From contig JAPEVC010000016.1 of the NCBI GenBank assembly GCA_027946555.1, positions 183,428 through 247,427 on the forward strand: a stretch of 64,000 nucleotides of DNA. The letters run 5' to 3'. Origin of the DNA: Gnomoniopsis sp. IMI 355080 (taxonomy: Eukaryota; Ascomycota; Sordariomycetes; Diaporthales; Gnomoniaceae). Shown here piece by piece: positions 47,131 through 59,378 of this stretch (position 1 is the first letter of the stretch; every line of letters begins with the position of its first letter). The position numbers and the translations under genes were made by a program. The notes under the pieces are model-generated. The model was not told the origin of the DNA. It did no database searches and worked only from the letters and a program-made list of their open reading frames with translations.

Positions 47131-47673
47131 GATGAATGTTTCTTAAGATCTGCTCAGATCCAGTGGTTAAGTCTACAGAGAATAGTGAAGGCGCCCCGGT
47201 GTGGACTGGTGAAAAGCCATAAAAAGTCCCTTAGTGACGTCGCGAGCAGGGGTGCCAATACTGTGCATACCATAGCAATGCGTACAAATTCGTAAGGAAG
47301 GATTCTGATTGGTTCCAGGGGTGGCCTTCGCACTGTGCGACAGGGGCGAGGTGGAAGTTTATCGCAGATCGTCTTGAAGTGAGCTTGACATCCTGAGTAA
47401 GTATGTATTGGCAATAATGGTACTTCTGTACTCGTTGTCAGGAAGACCAAAGAGTCCACCAAATCCACCCTATCCACGCTCAGATTCATCAAGCAGAAAC
47501 CCTCTTCGACATGGGAAAAGTTGGGTTGCCTTTGGCTACACGACAACGTCTAACCTCAGAAATTCGCGAACGCTGCTTGCAGACGGCGTGCAATGCGCAG
47601 GAGGTGGTATAAACAATGGTATATACATTAATGGTACACTAGACTACGAAATAAACCTTTTTCAACGTCAGGT
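47131..47673. promoter_or_regulatory. HIS3 promoter and 3' end of the Cys-rich copy B gene
   Basis: 543 bases between two minus-strand genes. A TGACGTCG site lies at 47235-47242. No gene is seen here. Confidence 0.45.
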
Positions 47674-49408
47674 TCATCTCTGAGGCGGTCCAGGGAAGAC
47701 AACCTGGACCTGTTTACTCTCTACCGGACTTCCACTCTCCCTCTTTCCCTTCCTCGTTGATCCCACCGCGCCCAAGCTCACCTTCCGCCCATACTTTGAT
47801 GGAGACGGCCCCGAAGGTGGAGGCGGAGGGAACCATGGCTCCGGGGTGCCTCGTGAGCTCGGCCAGCCGTGCTGCTGCACTAGCGGCGACGATGTCTCTG
47901 GGCTCTTGCGACTAGGGTATCCACTTCCCTGGCTGCTCATCGTGGTCGTCTTTGGCTTCGGGCTGCTGCGGCTGAACGATTGCACCGGGGAGATTGTGGC
48001 GGGTGCGTTATTTACTGGGGTGGTGTACGATGTGTTGATGGCCGGCGCGAGGCGGGTACTGATTGGCGATATACCAAACTCATTTGCTTTCGGGGACTGG
48101 TGGGCCGCTGGTGGAGGTGACAGTCCTGCTTCGGTGGTGTCTATCGTCATGGGTGACCTGTTTGCAGGGCCTCTTTTCTTTGCGACGTGAAGGTCGTCCC
48201 ACGGTTCAGACACGAGGGTACTCTGAAGCGACGATAGCGTGTCCTGGGTTCGTCGCCCATCCAATGCGGTCTCGTAAGGGTGTGTTTGATATTTGGGCTT
48301 TGTCTCGATGTAGTAGCGCCCATCTGGAGCCCTGTTGATCGTCGACATCCCGGCCATCTGCTCTTCCAGCGAGCCATATGGCTGGTGATTTTCTTCCACT
48401 GGAGGTAGGTCGGTGAAGAATTTCGGTGACAGTGGTGATGCTAGAATGTTGCGACATTTGAATGAGAAGGACGACCGCCGCTTGTCTTTGCCCCAGCGGG
48501 GTTTTATCCCGAGATTGGCCCTATTCCTTCGCTTTCGGCATCGCACGAAAATGATGGCGGCTATTATGATCAGAACCGCGGCCCCACCGGCCGCTATGCC
48601 TGCGATCGCTGCTGTACTCAGGGCGGGGGCAGCATCGTTGTTGTTAAGGGTGGAAGGATCGACGATTTGGACAAGGCTGGTGGAAAAGACCGAGTCACTC
48701 AAGCCTAGGAGATCCGAAGTGTTAGGCCTTTGGAGGCAGCCCGCATCAAGGGCCACGAGAGCTAAGGCATGTGAGTTAGCATGCCATTTCCCACCAAATT
48801 TCAAGGAAGTATGTCACGTACAATTCGCGATGTAGCTCGAGTCACCACTTGCGGTGACGCAGTTTAAGCAGGCCTGATAGTACTGGCCTGTGAACGAGCC
48901 TCCATCGGCGTCACAATAGCCAAACTCATTCGATTCCGAGCTATCGCTGCTCAGGCTGTCGTATACGAGTGCGGTCTTAAGAGTCCCACAGGCTGTGGAT
49001 GTCTCACACGGGTTCGATCCTGAACTGGTGTCATTCGGGTATCCAAAGACACACGAGTCGAAGCTATAGCGAAGATTGTCTGCATAACAAGCATTAGACT
49101 CAGGTGTGGCGATAGATGGGCAGGCTATTTTACTCACACAAGAACCACCCTTGATCGCTCTCTTCCCCTTGAGTATACGTGCTGTTCTGCAGACAGCTCA
49201 TGCATTCTTTCCATGTTTCTCCTTTCGTGGTGCTCGTGAAGTCTGAGTCATCACAGACAATATCCGCTGTAACTGTGTTGGAAGTAGTGGACTCCGACCC
49301 GTCTGATGTACATTTTGAGGAGCAAGGAGAATCTGGTGTCACTGATAGAGCCAACAGCGGGTCAAAAAGGGTAAAAAGAAGCAACAAGGCCAAGGAAAGG
49401 ACCGCCAT
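47674..49408 (-). CDS. Cys-rich, serine-rich single-pass membrane protein (copy B)
   Basis: Exons 49138-49408, 48822-49079 and 47674-48761; 538 residues. Signal peptide MAVLSLALLLLFTLFDPLLALSV; first Cys block CSSKC..IVCDDSDF..CMSCLQNS; second block begins NLRYSFDSCVFGYP and ends CLNCV..LDAGC. Then comes a membrane segment (AGIAAGGAAVLIIIAAIIFV, about residues 205-225) with a basic CRKRRNR stop-transfer. The cytoplasmic tail is long, Pro/Ser-rich and low complexity, and ends VVFPGPPQR. Both introns interrupt the same codons as in copy A (WFL|YNLRY and the Asn before the LVALDAGC or LLALQAGC block), in the same phase. The tails have diverged almost fully while the outer domain is held, pointing to conserved outer recognition with varied inner output. 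Function unknown. Confidence 0.85.
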
Positions 49409-51867
49409 ATCAAATGGACTTTGTGAGGAATGAAAAGCAAAAGAATTGGGCCGTGGGTCGGCGTCTGTAGGCGTCTGTCGCCTTGGAACGGGTATTGCGA
49501 GAAAGAATTGAATGTCCAAGCAGAAGACTCAACCAGGAGTCCTTTTGCTGGTTTGTATTAAACACTATTAAGTGAAGATGATTGAAGAGGAAAACAAGTA
49601 CACAAACAACGTCGGTCGAGAGAATCACGGTGGAAATCGAAACAGAAAGCCAACAGGAGACAGACGGGACACACAGTAGGTCCCAAAACGATTCATATCA
49701 ATGGCGACTGATTCCTCGATACGGAAATAGATGAGCCCAGTCTGGATGGCTAAGGCGCTCTACCTGTCGGCAGTGTTCACTATCACACAGTCTCCAGCCG
49801 CCAGTGAAGCCCACACCGCTGATGAAAATCTCCGATGCACCTGCAACAAGCCAGTAGCAATCAGCATGTCTGCATTTGGCTCCGAAAACCATGGGCTTTC
49901 GGTTCCAATGCGTCGGGCTTCATTCCAGATTGGACGAGTGCCTGCATTGGATCACGATGGGCCATCTTGAATGCCTGCAGAAGAGATGATGGGCGCATAG
50001 GCGATGCAGGCCTTGATTGGTGTTGGCTCGCGCCGGCGCTTAGGCATGGCAGCCCACTCACTCCCCCTCTGATACAAATAAGGTATATTTGCACAGTCCA
50101 ATGATGATCCGCGGTGAATCGATCGACTTTTTGGTGCTCGTTTGGCCCATACCGAGCTTGTTGGACGATGTTGACCGCCATCAAGCAAGATGCACATGAT
50201 GCGGGTGCAAGATGGGACGTGCCAATGAAGTTTGTGCACTGGCCATCGCGCAGGCGTGGTGCACGAATTGAGTTTTACTGCAAGTACTATGTACCGTCTC
50301 GCCGGAAGGTGAATGGGTACTAAGGAACACTACCACAGACCCATACTGCATGGAGATCCACGAGGTCATCGAGACCTTATTAGGGCATCTGAGCATGTGA
50401 AGAGCGGTCTGATCGTCGCCGATACGTACTAAGTACAGTACTATATAGACTATGGATTTGAGTGTTGAGAAGATCTCGAGCAATACTATGTAGGTAGGTA
50501 TCCAGGTACGTACCTGTACGTTGGCAGTGGCATGTGGCCCGGGCGCTTAAGGCTGACAGGGACTATCCCTATCTGGCTACTAAGCGGGAAGATCTCCCAC
50601 CTGGATCGGACCCAATTGTAACCTCAGTGGAACTTGGAACCCCGACTCCATGGATCCACTGCCCGTCTGAACTAGAAACAACCTCTGTTCGGAGCTTTTC
50701 ACAGCCGTTTCTTGTTCTGCCACGCCCTCAAACCGTCCACCCTTCAGAATATGTTCAGACCCAAGAAACTGGTGCCGAATTGCCCATGTCACGACATCTG
50801 TCACCCGGTTCTTTGGGCTGGTTTTTCGGTATCCGTGGACGCGAGCTTCGAAGTCTTGTCCGAAGGTTGCCTCGTCAGCCAGTCCACAAGCATAGTATCT
50901 CTCCACAAGTTTGCCAGTTCCTTAATATCAATATATGATCCGGAGAATATTTGTGGGGGCGATGACCTGCCTATTCGATCTACTGCTGGAAGCTTATTCG
51001 TCGAAAACAATCGGATTGGAAATTTTCAGCAAAGTTTGTGTGCGGCTGTGCTTTGTTTCTAGAAGCTCCACCCCAGATGCGCCAAGGGACATTCGACTTT
51101 ATCGGTCAAAGCTGTGGATTCCACTCAACTCTAACAATGCGCAAGCTAGTATGGCACAAAGACTACTGAGCGGCCACCTTTCTTAGCAAAGATCGTATAT
51201 ACGAGCGAGGTGTGCGTGTTCAAGTGGTCTCGAGCTCCCGACCAGATGGTTAAGCTTAGTGATGGCGGCACACTAGTACCCCTCATAGTTTGTGCCTCAC
51301 GGTGCGAGCCTAGTTCACGGTAGTTCCTGAAATCATGCACGCATTTTCAAGATGCCTGTAATCGATGGAACGTCCAGTGTAGTCGCCGGGTCAATCTAGT
51401 AGTGGGATGGCTCGGCCGTAGGTAACAAAGTCTATGCATCATACGAACTTGCCATACTCTGAGTAACAATGTATCAAGGGCGTGAAACGTAGACTTCCTT
51501 CCGACCGCATAATCACTGGTGAGCTTCCGTGTGGGAGACAAAAAGATCAAGGTTAATGGTATAATCATTGCTGCGTACTTCTAGGTTCTAGGTTTCATTC
51601 TGAATCCTAGATTCTATCAGGATATCATGTTCCGCCCAAACTCCGGTCCCGTTGCTTCTGTATCATGCAAGGATACTGACGGGTCGGCCGATTACCCGGG
51701 CAATCAAAAAACCAAGGCAGTTAAACCACATGCATGTTGCGACACCGTAGCACCAAAACGCCTTTTTCCCAATACTTGTCCTGTCGTTTACCTAACCCAT
51801 CCATGCCTGTCATTACCCAGAATTACAACCCAGCATCCATTGATTCCCATGCCGTAGATGTCCTAGC
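49409..51867. other. 2.5-kb region without a supported gene
   Basis: The left side holds the promoter of copy B. A GTACAGTAC word occurs at 50433-50441 and a TAGGTAGGTA/GTACGTACC-type repeat at 50489-50517. Open frames in 49.7-51.2 kb are short, lack ATG starts or have no recognisable domains. The right end is probably the GH43 terminator region. Confidence 0.45.
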
Positions 51868-52926
51868 TCACCGGTTGGCCAAGACTGTGCTGCCAGTTTC
51901 CGTAAAATTGCTCACAAACAGACACCGGTTCGACCCTCCAACGTCTGTGGGACAGTTGGCGTGGAATAGCATCACGTCGTCATTATCGTTGCCGGGAATT
52001 GTGCTCGTGCCTCCACCCGGAGAGGTCAAATTAAACATATCCGTTTGGAGGAGCGCCTCGGAAGCCCTCGTGTATGGGCCCTCCACGTTGTCGGCTGTAG
52101 CGTACAGGACATTGTACTGGGTCGAGGTGAAGCAGTGCGAGGAATAGAAGAGGACGTACTGCCCGTTGCTGGACTTGACGATGTTGGGCGCCTCCACGAG
52201 CGGTCCGTCCGCATCAGTGCGGTCCAGAATTTGAACTGGGTCGCCTATCTTGGTTGTCCCATCGCCGGCAACTTTCTGCAGCATGATTGGTGTCGAGTGT
52301 ATCGGTGCCACGGTATTATCACAAGATCCGCCGTTGCCTTGGGAATTACCATCGATCTTGTAAACGACGTATCGTGTGCTGTCGTCATCCTGAAAGCCAG
52401 AACTGTCGATCGAGCCTCCGTCATCCTCATCACAGTGCCAGTACTCATCACTAACTTGCCACGGGCCCTCAATATTATCTGCCGTTGCAACGCCCAGACA
52501 GTGCACAGCGGTGTCGTTAGCTAGGGCGCCCGTGTAGTACATCACATAGGTGCCATTATCCACCATGCGGACATCCGGAGCCCAGATATCATACTGATCT
52601 GTCCATGCACCTGCGTTTCCTTTGAGGAGATCGGCATTGACATATGTCCAGGGGCCGGTGGGAGCTGGTGCTGTTGCGTACTGGACCAGCTTGTGCGTGC
52701 CCTGGGTTGTAGAGGCTGTTGCAAAAGCATACCACTGGTCGGGACCCTCAATCAGAGATGGATCCGGAAAGTCGATATTCAAGGCCGGTGTCTTTGCGGC
52801 CTCAACATCGTCCATCCAAGTGAACTTGCCGCGCACTCCAGCCTCAGTTGGCAAGGCCTGTATACATCTCGCCAAAATAAGGCTGGCGAGACAAGCCCCA
52901 GTTGTAGTCCTTGATATAGACATCAT
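51868..52926 (-). CDS. Secreted glycoside hydrolase, family 43
   Basis: Single exon, 352 residues; two adjacent ATGs (52926, 52923). A signal peptide (ACLASLILARCIQALPTE) precedes a five-bladed propeller domain typical of arabinan- and xylan-cleaving enzymes. The three acid residues expected for GH43 are visible: Asp55 in FPDPSLI (general base), Asp118 in DIWAPDVRM (pKa modulator) and Glu245 in GPLVEAPNI (acid). Extracellular breakdown of plant hemicellulose or pectin side chains is the usual role; the exact substrate cannot be read. No carbohydrate-binding module is attached. The stop lies beside a GTGAGC string, so a short last exon cannot be excluded. A short AT-rich leader lies just upstream. 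Confidence 0.9.
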   Translation of the reverse strand: MMSISRTTTGACLASLILARCIQALPTEAGVRGKFTWMDDVEAAKTPALNIDFPDPSLIEGPDQWYAFATASTTQGTHKLVQYATAPAPTGPWTYVNADLLKGNAGAWTDQYDIWAPDVRMVDNGTYVMYYTGALANDTAVHCLGVATADNIEGPWQVSDEYWHCDEDDGGSIDSSGFQDDDSTRYVVYKIDGNSQGNGGSCDNTVAPIHSTPIMLQKVAGDGTTKIGDPVQILDRTDADGPLVEAPNIVKSSNGQYVLFYSSHCFTSTQYNVLYATADNVEGPYTRASEALLQTDMFNLTSPGGGTSTIPGNDNDDVMLFHANCPTDVGGSNRCLFVSNFTETGSTVLANR

Positions 52927-55900
52927 GGTTTGGATGGTGTGGTATAAGGTGATGTTGATGCTTATTATAATAAAAGAGACAATCTCGTATTACGATGTTT
53001 TTTGTGTGTACCCAGAGAGCGTAGCAGGACCATGAAGAGAGTATAGAGATATAGAGAGTCGAAGTAGGGAGGTATGGAGGAGTGATCGATCAGGAGAGGA
53101 ATTAAGGATGAAGAGAAGGGTGAAGGGAAAAGGATGTCGACCACGTCTATAATTAATTCGAGCCTGAGATGCTTCGTCTAACTTGCAAGCAAGAACAAGA
53201 ACATCTTCCGGAAAACCGAGGAGCACTTGCCCTCGATTTTATATACACTCACATGGGAAGTAGTCCACAACATACAGCACACGACTGCTCGAGCAGTCGC
53301 CGGCAAACAACCTTCTTCCCTGCTTTACGATGGGATGAACAATCCTGCGCCGCCAGCTTTAAAACTCAAATGGGACAGCTATCCACCGCAGGGCACACCG
53401 CAGGAAGGCTTGCACGGCCTGTATGGAGGCCAACCTCATGCGTTTCCATGCAGGCTCGAATACCTGTCTGGCGTGCGATATGTCGTCTCGGCCAGAAAAT
53501 CAGAGACCCTGTGAGTTACGGAACATGGGGTCGTCCTTGCGCCGGGATGCTCCCTCCTAGTCGACTGTCTACCAAGGCCAAGTCCCACATGGGACGAGTT
53601 GCAAGGGGGAGGGATGGGGTGGACCCGAGATGGGTTTTTGAGCCAGCCAGAGCTTCAAGCTTACAAGTCACCATGCTTGCATCAACCTGCCAGCCCTGCC
53701 AGCCTCTCTGCTCATTTCCGCTTCCGCGCAATGGGGGTTGCTGCCGTCGTCACGGTGTTGATGCTGGCGGGTCATCCCTTTGTATACCCGCCCCTACTGC
53801 GGCTGGTGATTAAGATTAGGTTCTTAAGGCTTTGCTTTGTGTTTCCCTTTTTAGGAACATCGTGGGGTTGCCATCAGGATCTCTCGGCCGGACCAGTATG
53901 TAGATGGAGAGAAGAAGATAAAGGGTGAAAGGGCGTGTGGGTCTCGTTCGTTGTTCGCGCTTCGCGACTTCGTCTGGCCTGTACCCTCTGCTGCCGGGGT
54001 GGATTTGGAAATGTTGGAATGAAACTTTACATAATGTTTCTGGGCGCCTTGTTGTGAGGTCGGGGCCGATGGTGCTCGGCAGCAAGAGCAAGAGCAAGAG
54101 GCTGGCTACACTAGAGACGCCGTTCCAAGGTTCTGCCCACATGCCGTCCTTCCGAATCCAGGTCGAGGCGGCTCCCTCCCGCCTTGGCCCTCCAACTCAA
54201 GCACCCTCTACCCGCGAGCCAAACCGGAGATTTTGTGCAAAATCCTGGACAATTCTCTTGCCCTAATTCTCCTTTTGCCGTTTCGCCATGTGAAATTCCC
54301 GATGGGCAACAATATACAATAGGAACCCACAAATGCGATTGTGGATAAGATGGAATTGTGGCAATATTCCCAGGGGTTCGTCTTCCGGCAGCCATTTTGA
54401 AACAGAACAGTCTCAACATCGGTTCTACTACCTCGCTCCCGTCGATCATATTCGCTGGGAGCATTGTTTCTATGGCGGATTGATCTGCCAGCGATCAGCC
54501 CGACCACCTCATTATTTGGCATGCTCTTAAACATGGGCTGCCATGCAACAGCTTCAAGCGCCGAGATCTTTGGCATCCACCACCTACTTGGGTATTTCGC
54601 CAAAGTTCAAATCACAAAAAGTCTATCTGGACCCTCTAGTTGAGCCGCAATGGAAACGAGCCTGAACCGCCTGTCTCGGCCTACAAATAGACTTCTATGG
54701 GCTTGACAGCTCAAGGGCCTCACCCGATGTTTCCTGCAAGCCATTGCCCCGTGCGCACTCGGTCTCGTGCCGAAGTACCCCGTACCTAGGGCGTGTCAGT
54801 AGGATAGACCAAAGCTAAAAAAAATTGGCCCAAATAATACGCCATAATAACCTCCGGCCTAGCCTAACCTACCATGAACAGTCTGAACTGAACATTGTGC
54901 ATTGTTCGAAACAATGTGTTCTCGAACACCACACTAACTGCGACCTTTCTCACGCGAGGACGACACGGGCACGGACGAGTCCACGTGGCCGTCGCATCCG
55001 AGTCTCACTCGTTGGGTCAACGTCTCTCCGAGTACCTCGGCGGAGAGGGGAGGATATGCTACAGCTGCGGTTGCACATTGGGTAGTACGGAGAAAGAAAA
55101 GAAGAGAAAGAGCTAGCAATCTTTGTATAGCGGCGCACAATGGCTTGGTCCTCGGGCGGGACTCGGAAGACGAGACGATGGAACTCTTTATTTTCAACAC
55201 TACTCTGCGAGCTCCTGCATGTTGCACTAACTGTTCCTCATATTCGCTGCAGCACGTAGCCCGCCATCTAATTGACCTTCACGATGCGGGAGTGCGATCT
55301 CTCTACCCTGCACTCCGCATCAAGTTTGACCTCAAGCGACCATTATCGAGACGCTCACGGCGTAGCCAGCAGTTTGTATGTGTCGGAAGTAATGTGTTTC
55401 AATAAAGAGTTTCGATCTTTGTTTATAGAAGAGCCCCTGGGCCGGATTTGCCCAACCGGCGCTCATCTTTGCAGATATTTCGAACTGACTTCGGATCGTC
55501 TGAACAAACCAGGGTCTCTTCTCAGACCTGCTAGTTGATGCGAAAGTGCGACGCAGGTGTGAAAGAATACAATTGCTCGAAACTGAGGCAACCGCATATT
55601 GTTCTTCTCAGACCATCGCTCCATCAGACTGTCTGATCCGAGGAAGTCGTTATCCATTCTGAGTTGAGGTAACAGATATTCGTAGTCTCTTTGATGGAGC
55701 TCAATGGGTGGGATGGGGGTTTTCTGGCCAGGGCTCGGTTTTGTCAACGTTTTGATTGTCTAGGTGTGATACTTGGGCCGCGCAATGGCGACCCCTGAAA
55801 ATCGATCAGTCATGTTGGAACGGTTCAAGCCAGGACGTTACCTTGGTCGATCAGGTCTCAGCCTTGCCCGGCAATGGTAGTCTGAGCGGGGATTGAGGCT

Positions 55901-56310
55901 GCAAGGCTACATTCGCTTGTGGTCAGTGCGTGCGTGCAGCAAAAGTATGCATGCAGCTGGGTCAAGCCCAACAAAGGCTCACCAAGAACATAGGCAGCGA
56001 AAACTTCACGGACTTCGGAGAAGGCAACGCAGTGCGACTGAATGCATGTGGTTGAAATTCCTTGTAATCACCAAAAGCCTCAGCATCCAGCCTCCCCTAT
56101 CTAGCCACGAGGTAGAAGAGAAAGCAGATTTTTTTTCTCCAAAGCAGCCGACACATTCCTATCCATCCTGAACGCCTTTTGGCCATATCCAGCCCCTACC
56201 CGTACGCCAACTAGACAGCAGATGAACTGACTCCAGCCATGATGATAATTTTGGTGGTATCGATCCCGACCTTGAACAAGTTTTGGATTGAGTGGAACGA
56301 GCAGCCATTA
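52927..56310. other. 3.4-kb region without a supported gene
   Basis: The left end is the GH43 promoter and leader, which is purine/pyrimidine-biased (GAGAG-type runs at 53030-53130). One TACCTAGG octamer lies at 54783-54790. Open frames of up to 214 codons (53169-53813) have shifting, unstructured composition and no family match I recognise. The right end is the CBF5 3' region. Confidence 0.45.
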
Positions 56311-57988
56311 TTAATCGCTGTCATCCGCCTCGCCCTTAGCCTCTTTCTTGGCCTTCTTCTCGGCCTTCTTCCTCTTGCGCTCGGCCTTCTCCTCGGGTGT
56401 CTCATCCTCGTGCTTTCTCTTCTTCTTGCTCTCCCCATCCTTGTCCTTCTTAGCCTTGGGAGTCTCGGCCTCGGCGGTAACAGGAGGTGCGATAGTTTTG
56501 GGGAGTTCAGAAGACTCTGCCGCCTTAGGCTTGGCCGCCTCCTGGCCTTCAGCAGCAGGAGCATTATAGTCTGTGTACGAGTCCGTCCACTTGGCGGGTG
56601 TCGCTTCGTTGGGTCTTCCATACTTGTCAAGCTTGCCATCGGCCTTCAGCTTCTTTTTCTCTGCGGCCTGAGGGCCGAGACCCCATCGCCTAGGGTACAG
56701 ATCGCGCTCCATGATGCATCGCTTAACCTTGGCGACGACACCGTGGTCACAGGTGGTCATCTCAACGGCGGACATCTGCGCAATACCAATGGCGATGGCC
56801 TCACCCTTGGTCGTGATCAGGACACACTCCTCATGCGTTTCAATGTTGGACTCGTATCGCAGCAGGCCGGGCAACATCAGTTTCGCACCGTAGGTGATTG
56901 CGTTGACTGCGCTGTCCTTGACCACGAGCCTCTTGTAACCAACAAGCAGGGTCTCGAGAGGCTGGATAGCCTTTCTCAGGTAAGTCTCGTCGCGGTTGTT
57001 GTCTGTCATTCAAATGTCAGTAGTGCCCCACACCGCTCGGACCACCTCAGAAGTGGAACTCACCATATTGCCACTGGGCATCAAGAACATCGTGCAGTGT
57101 GACGAGATCCTTGGTCTCGTCCATAGCACCGGAGCGTACACGCCTCAGCTCCTGCATATGCGCGCCCACACCAAGCAACAGACCCATGTGCACGCAGAGC
57201 GTTCGGATGTAAGTGCCAGCCTCGCAGCTGACCCAGAAGACACCAAGATGACGATCGTTGTCGAACTCGATAAGCTTGGATTCGTAGATGGTTCGGATGC
57301 GGAGCTGTCGCTTGACGGCTGAGATCAACGGAGGTCGCTGAAACAGGGAGCCGGTGAGCAGCTCGAGGACGCGTGCAAACTCTGCCTCACCGCCGGGGAC
57401 CTTGTCGTGGAATCGCACGACTGCCACGTACTCCTTTCCTGCGCCTTGTTGAGATTTGACAAGTCGCGTAGCTCGGTCGACGCAAACGATGAGACATCCT
57501 GTGACCTTGGGATCGAGGGTACCGCTGTGACCAGTCTTTTCTACGCGGAGCATGCGTTTGACCCATGCGACGACTTCGTGGGAGGAGGGGTTGGAGGGTT
57601 TGTCGAGCTGAGCACAATTAGTCAGTACCATTTAGTTCCTCGACGTCGAAGGGTCATTCTTACGTTTATGACACCGGAGGAGACTACGATGAATTAGTAC
57701 ACTTGCAAAGCAGCTTGTCGCGATGTAGGGGAACGTACCATAGCTCTTGATGTCTCTCATGTGAGGCTTGCAGCCATGGGGAATGGGTGTAAAGTGTCCT
57801 GTCCTGACAAGCACTGCAAAAATGTTAACAAGACCGATCTGTTTGGTAGAGGTTGAAGACTATATCGTACGCTTGTCGTAGTTCTTCAACAGCAGTGGCC
57901 AGTCGCTGGTGTCGGCAGCTGGTGTTGTGCTCTGCGGCTGGATGACATGCTCGTCCTCGCCCGCCTTAATTAGCTCCTTTCCGGCCAT
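56311..57988 (-). CDS. CBF5: H/ACA snoRNP pseudouridine synthase (Cbf5/dyskerin)
   Basis: Five exons: 57871-57988, 57739-57813, 57664-57683 (20 bases), 57064-57607 and 56311-57002; 482 residues. The tiny third exon gives the conserved VSSGVIN before LDKPSNPSSHEV. TruB-type catalytic domain with the active-site Asp103 in GHSGTLDPKVTGCL; GTYIRTLCVHMGLLLG follows in the same domain. A PUA RNA-binding domain starts near residue 276 (KRLVVKDSAVNAITYG). The C-terminal ~80 residues are KKE/KKR-rich, as in yeast Cbf5, and would act in nucleolar targeting. It modifies rRNA and snRNA uridines guided by H/ACA RNAs. A TCAAAAAATTT stretch in the upstream region resembles the RRPE seen before LSG1 and LTV1. 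Confidence 0.96.
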
Positions 57989-59378
57989 CCTGTCTGTTAA
58001 ATGATGGATGACAGATGCAGAGGGTGAGGATCGAGAGAAGCGCGATGGTTGGGCCTTCTCTTCGAAATTTTATAGGTATGGTTGTAGATGCAGGTTGCTC
58101 TCCAAAGACGCATCTCCTAAATTTTTTGATCTGTGGGGAGGCCGCGCTAGTCCGCTTCTGGACAAGTGACCAGAAGCGCCCATCCCCCCCCCCCGGCCCC
58201 AACTAATCTCGAGGCCATTTCCTCTCCTTGCACAAAGAGCATATTGACAGGAAAAGAAGGGCGTGGGACACACAAGAACTCTCTATGGAAGCATTAGCTT
58301 GTTCGCCCGTAAGACTTCAGCACATAAATTGCATCAAATTCATATTCAGTCAGAGCACCATTAAACTTACGACTACCCCACTAAAGCGGCGGCGGCGACT
58401 CGGACTCGAGGTGTCAGACGATGTTGACCTTCATCGAGTAAGGACTACAACTGAGACGAAAGATTAAGTAGCATTGATCGTCAATCTGTCGATTTCTCTC
58501 AATTCTATCTCACTGATATAATTTCTGCGAAATATCATCACTGCGTTGTCCACTTCCGCGTTATTGCTCAGAGAACTGATTCCCTCAAGGTCTCTCTGAT
58601 ATTTTGGTTTGGAGTGCTGGGTGCGTAGTACAGTGAGGAAGGCGACACGCTATTCCTGATATACGTCGCTCTGGCACAACCTCATAATTGCGATACGAAA
58701 CTTCAAAGGCTCATTGCCGCTCGCAGTGATGATACACAGACACGAGCTCATTAATCTGAGCCTTAGCCCAGTAAATGCTAAATTAGGACGACGTTCTGGT
58801 GGCGGTCACTGCTCATATAATTGCTGTACGAGCGGCCCATGAAGCTTTCAGCCACTCATTAATATTCAGTGTCAGCCAGCATGCTCACTACTAAAACCCG
58901 CTATGGTTTCAACACAAAATGATCAGGTTGTTGAGCAAGACCTGGCGAGGTTCTTCGGTAGAGCCAAAGTTGTACCCATGACTGCTACGATTATAAATTC
59001 TGTGTCAAGGCCGTGTGATAATCTTAAAATGATACCGACCTCAGAACAAATATGGATGGACATAATTCTTCTCAATTGACCTAGTTAGTCTGTATACGGG
59101 TCATCCCAACTCGATTGAATGATTCAAGGCTTTGCTGTTGCCATAATTTATTGTGGTCGCTGGAAATCGCAACTTTACACGACGGACGTTCGGCTTTCCT
59201 TGCAGGGTACTGGCTGACATAAAAACCCGCTTCCACAATTGACTTCCATGTGATTGGCTCGTCGCTAAATGGACGAAGTCGCGTCTCGTCGCGTCATCCC
59301 AGACCGGGAATTGTTCTTGACTTCTATACACCATAAAAATTACATCTCGGCGCTCTTGGATAGCACGTAAGGGCCAAG
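57989..59378. promoter_or_regulatory. Divergent region between CBF5 and PRI2
   Basis: 1.4 kb between two start codons pointing away from each other. Near CBF5: an RRPE-like A/T tract (58116-58129, minus orientation TCAAAAAATTTAGG) and a C homopolymer near 58185. The middle (58.4-59.1 kb) is AT-rich with no gene. Near PRI2: tandem GTCGCGTC and TCGTCGCGTC at 59278-59295, an MCB/MBF-like pair 84-101 bases before the ATG. Confidence 0.5.

Noticed and set aside
53169..53813. 214-codon open frame
   Set aside because: Composition is not protein-like (Cys, Trp and Arg scattered), no signal peptide or domain fits, and overlapping frames of similar length exist.
56239..57102. 287-codon plus-strand frame, leucine-rich
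   Set aside because: It is the reverse strand of the Lys/Glu-rich CBF5 tail; such mirrors naturally look hydrophobic.
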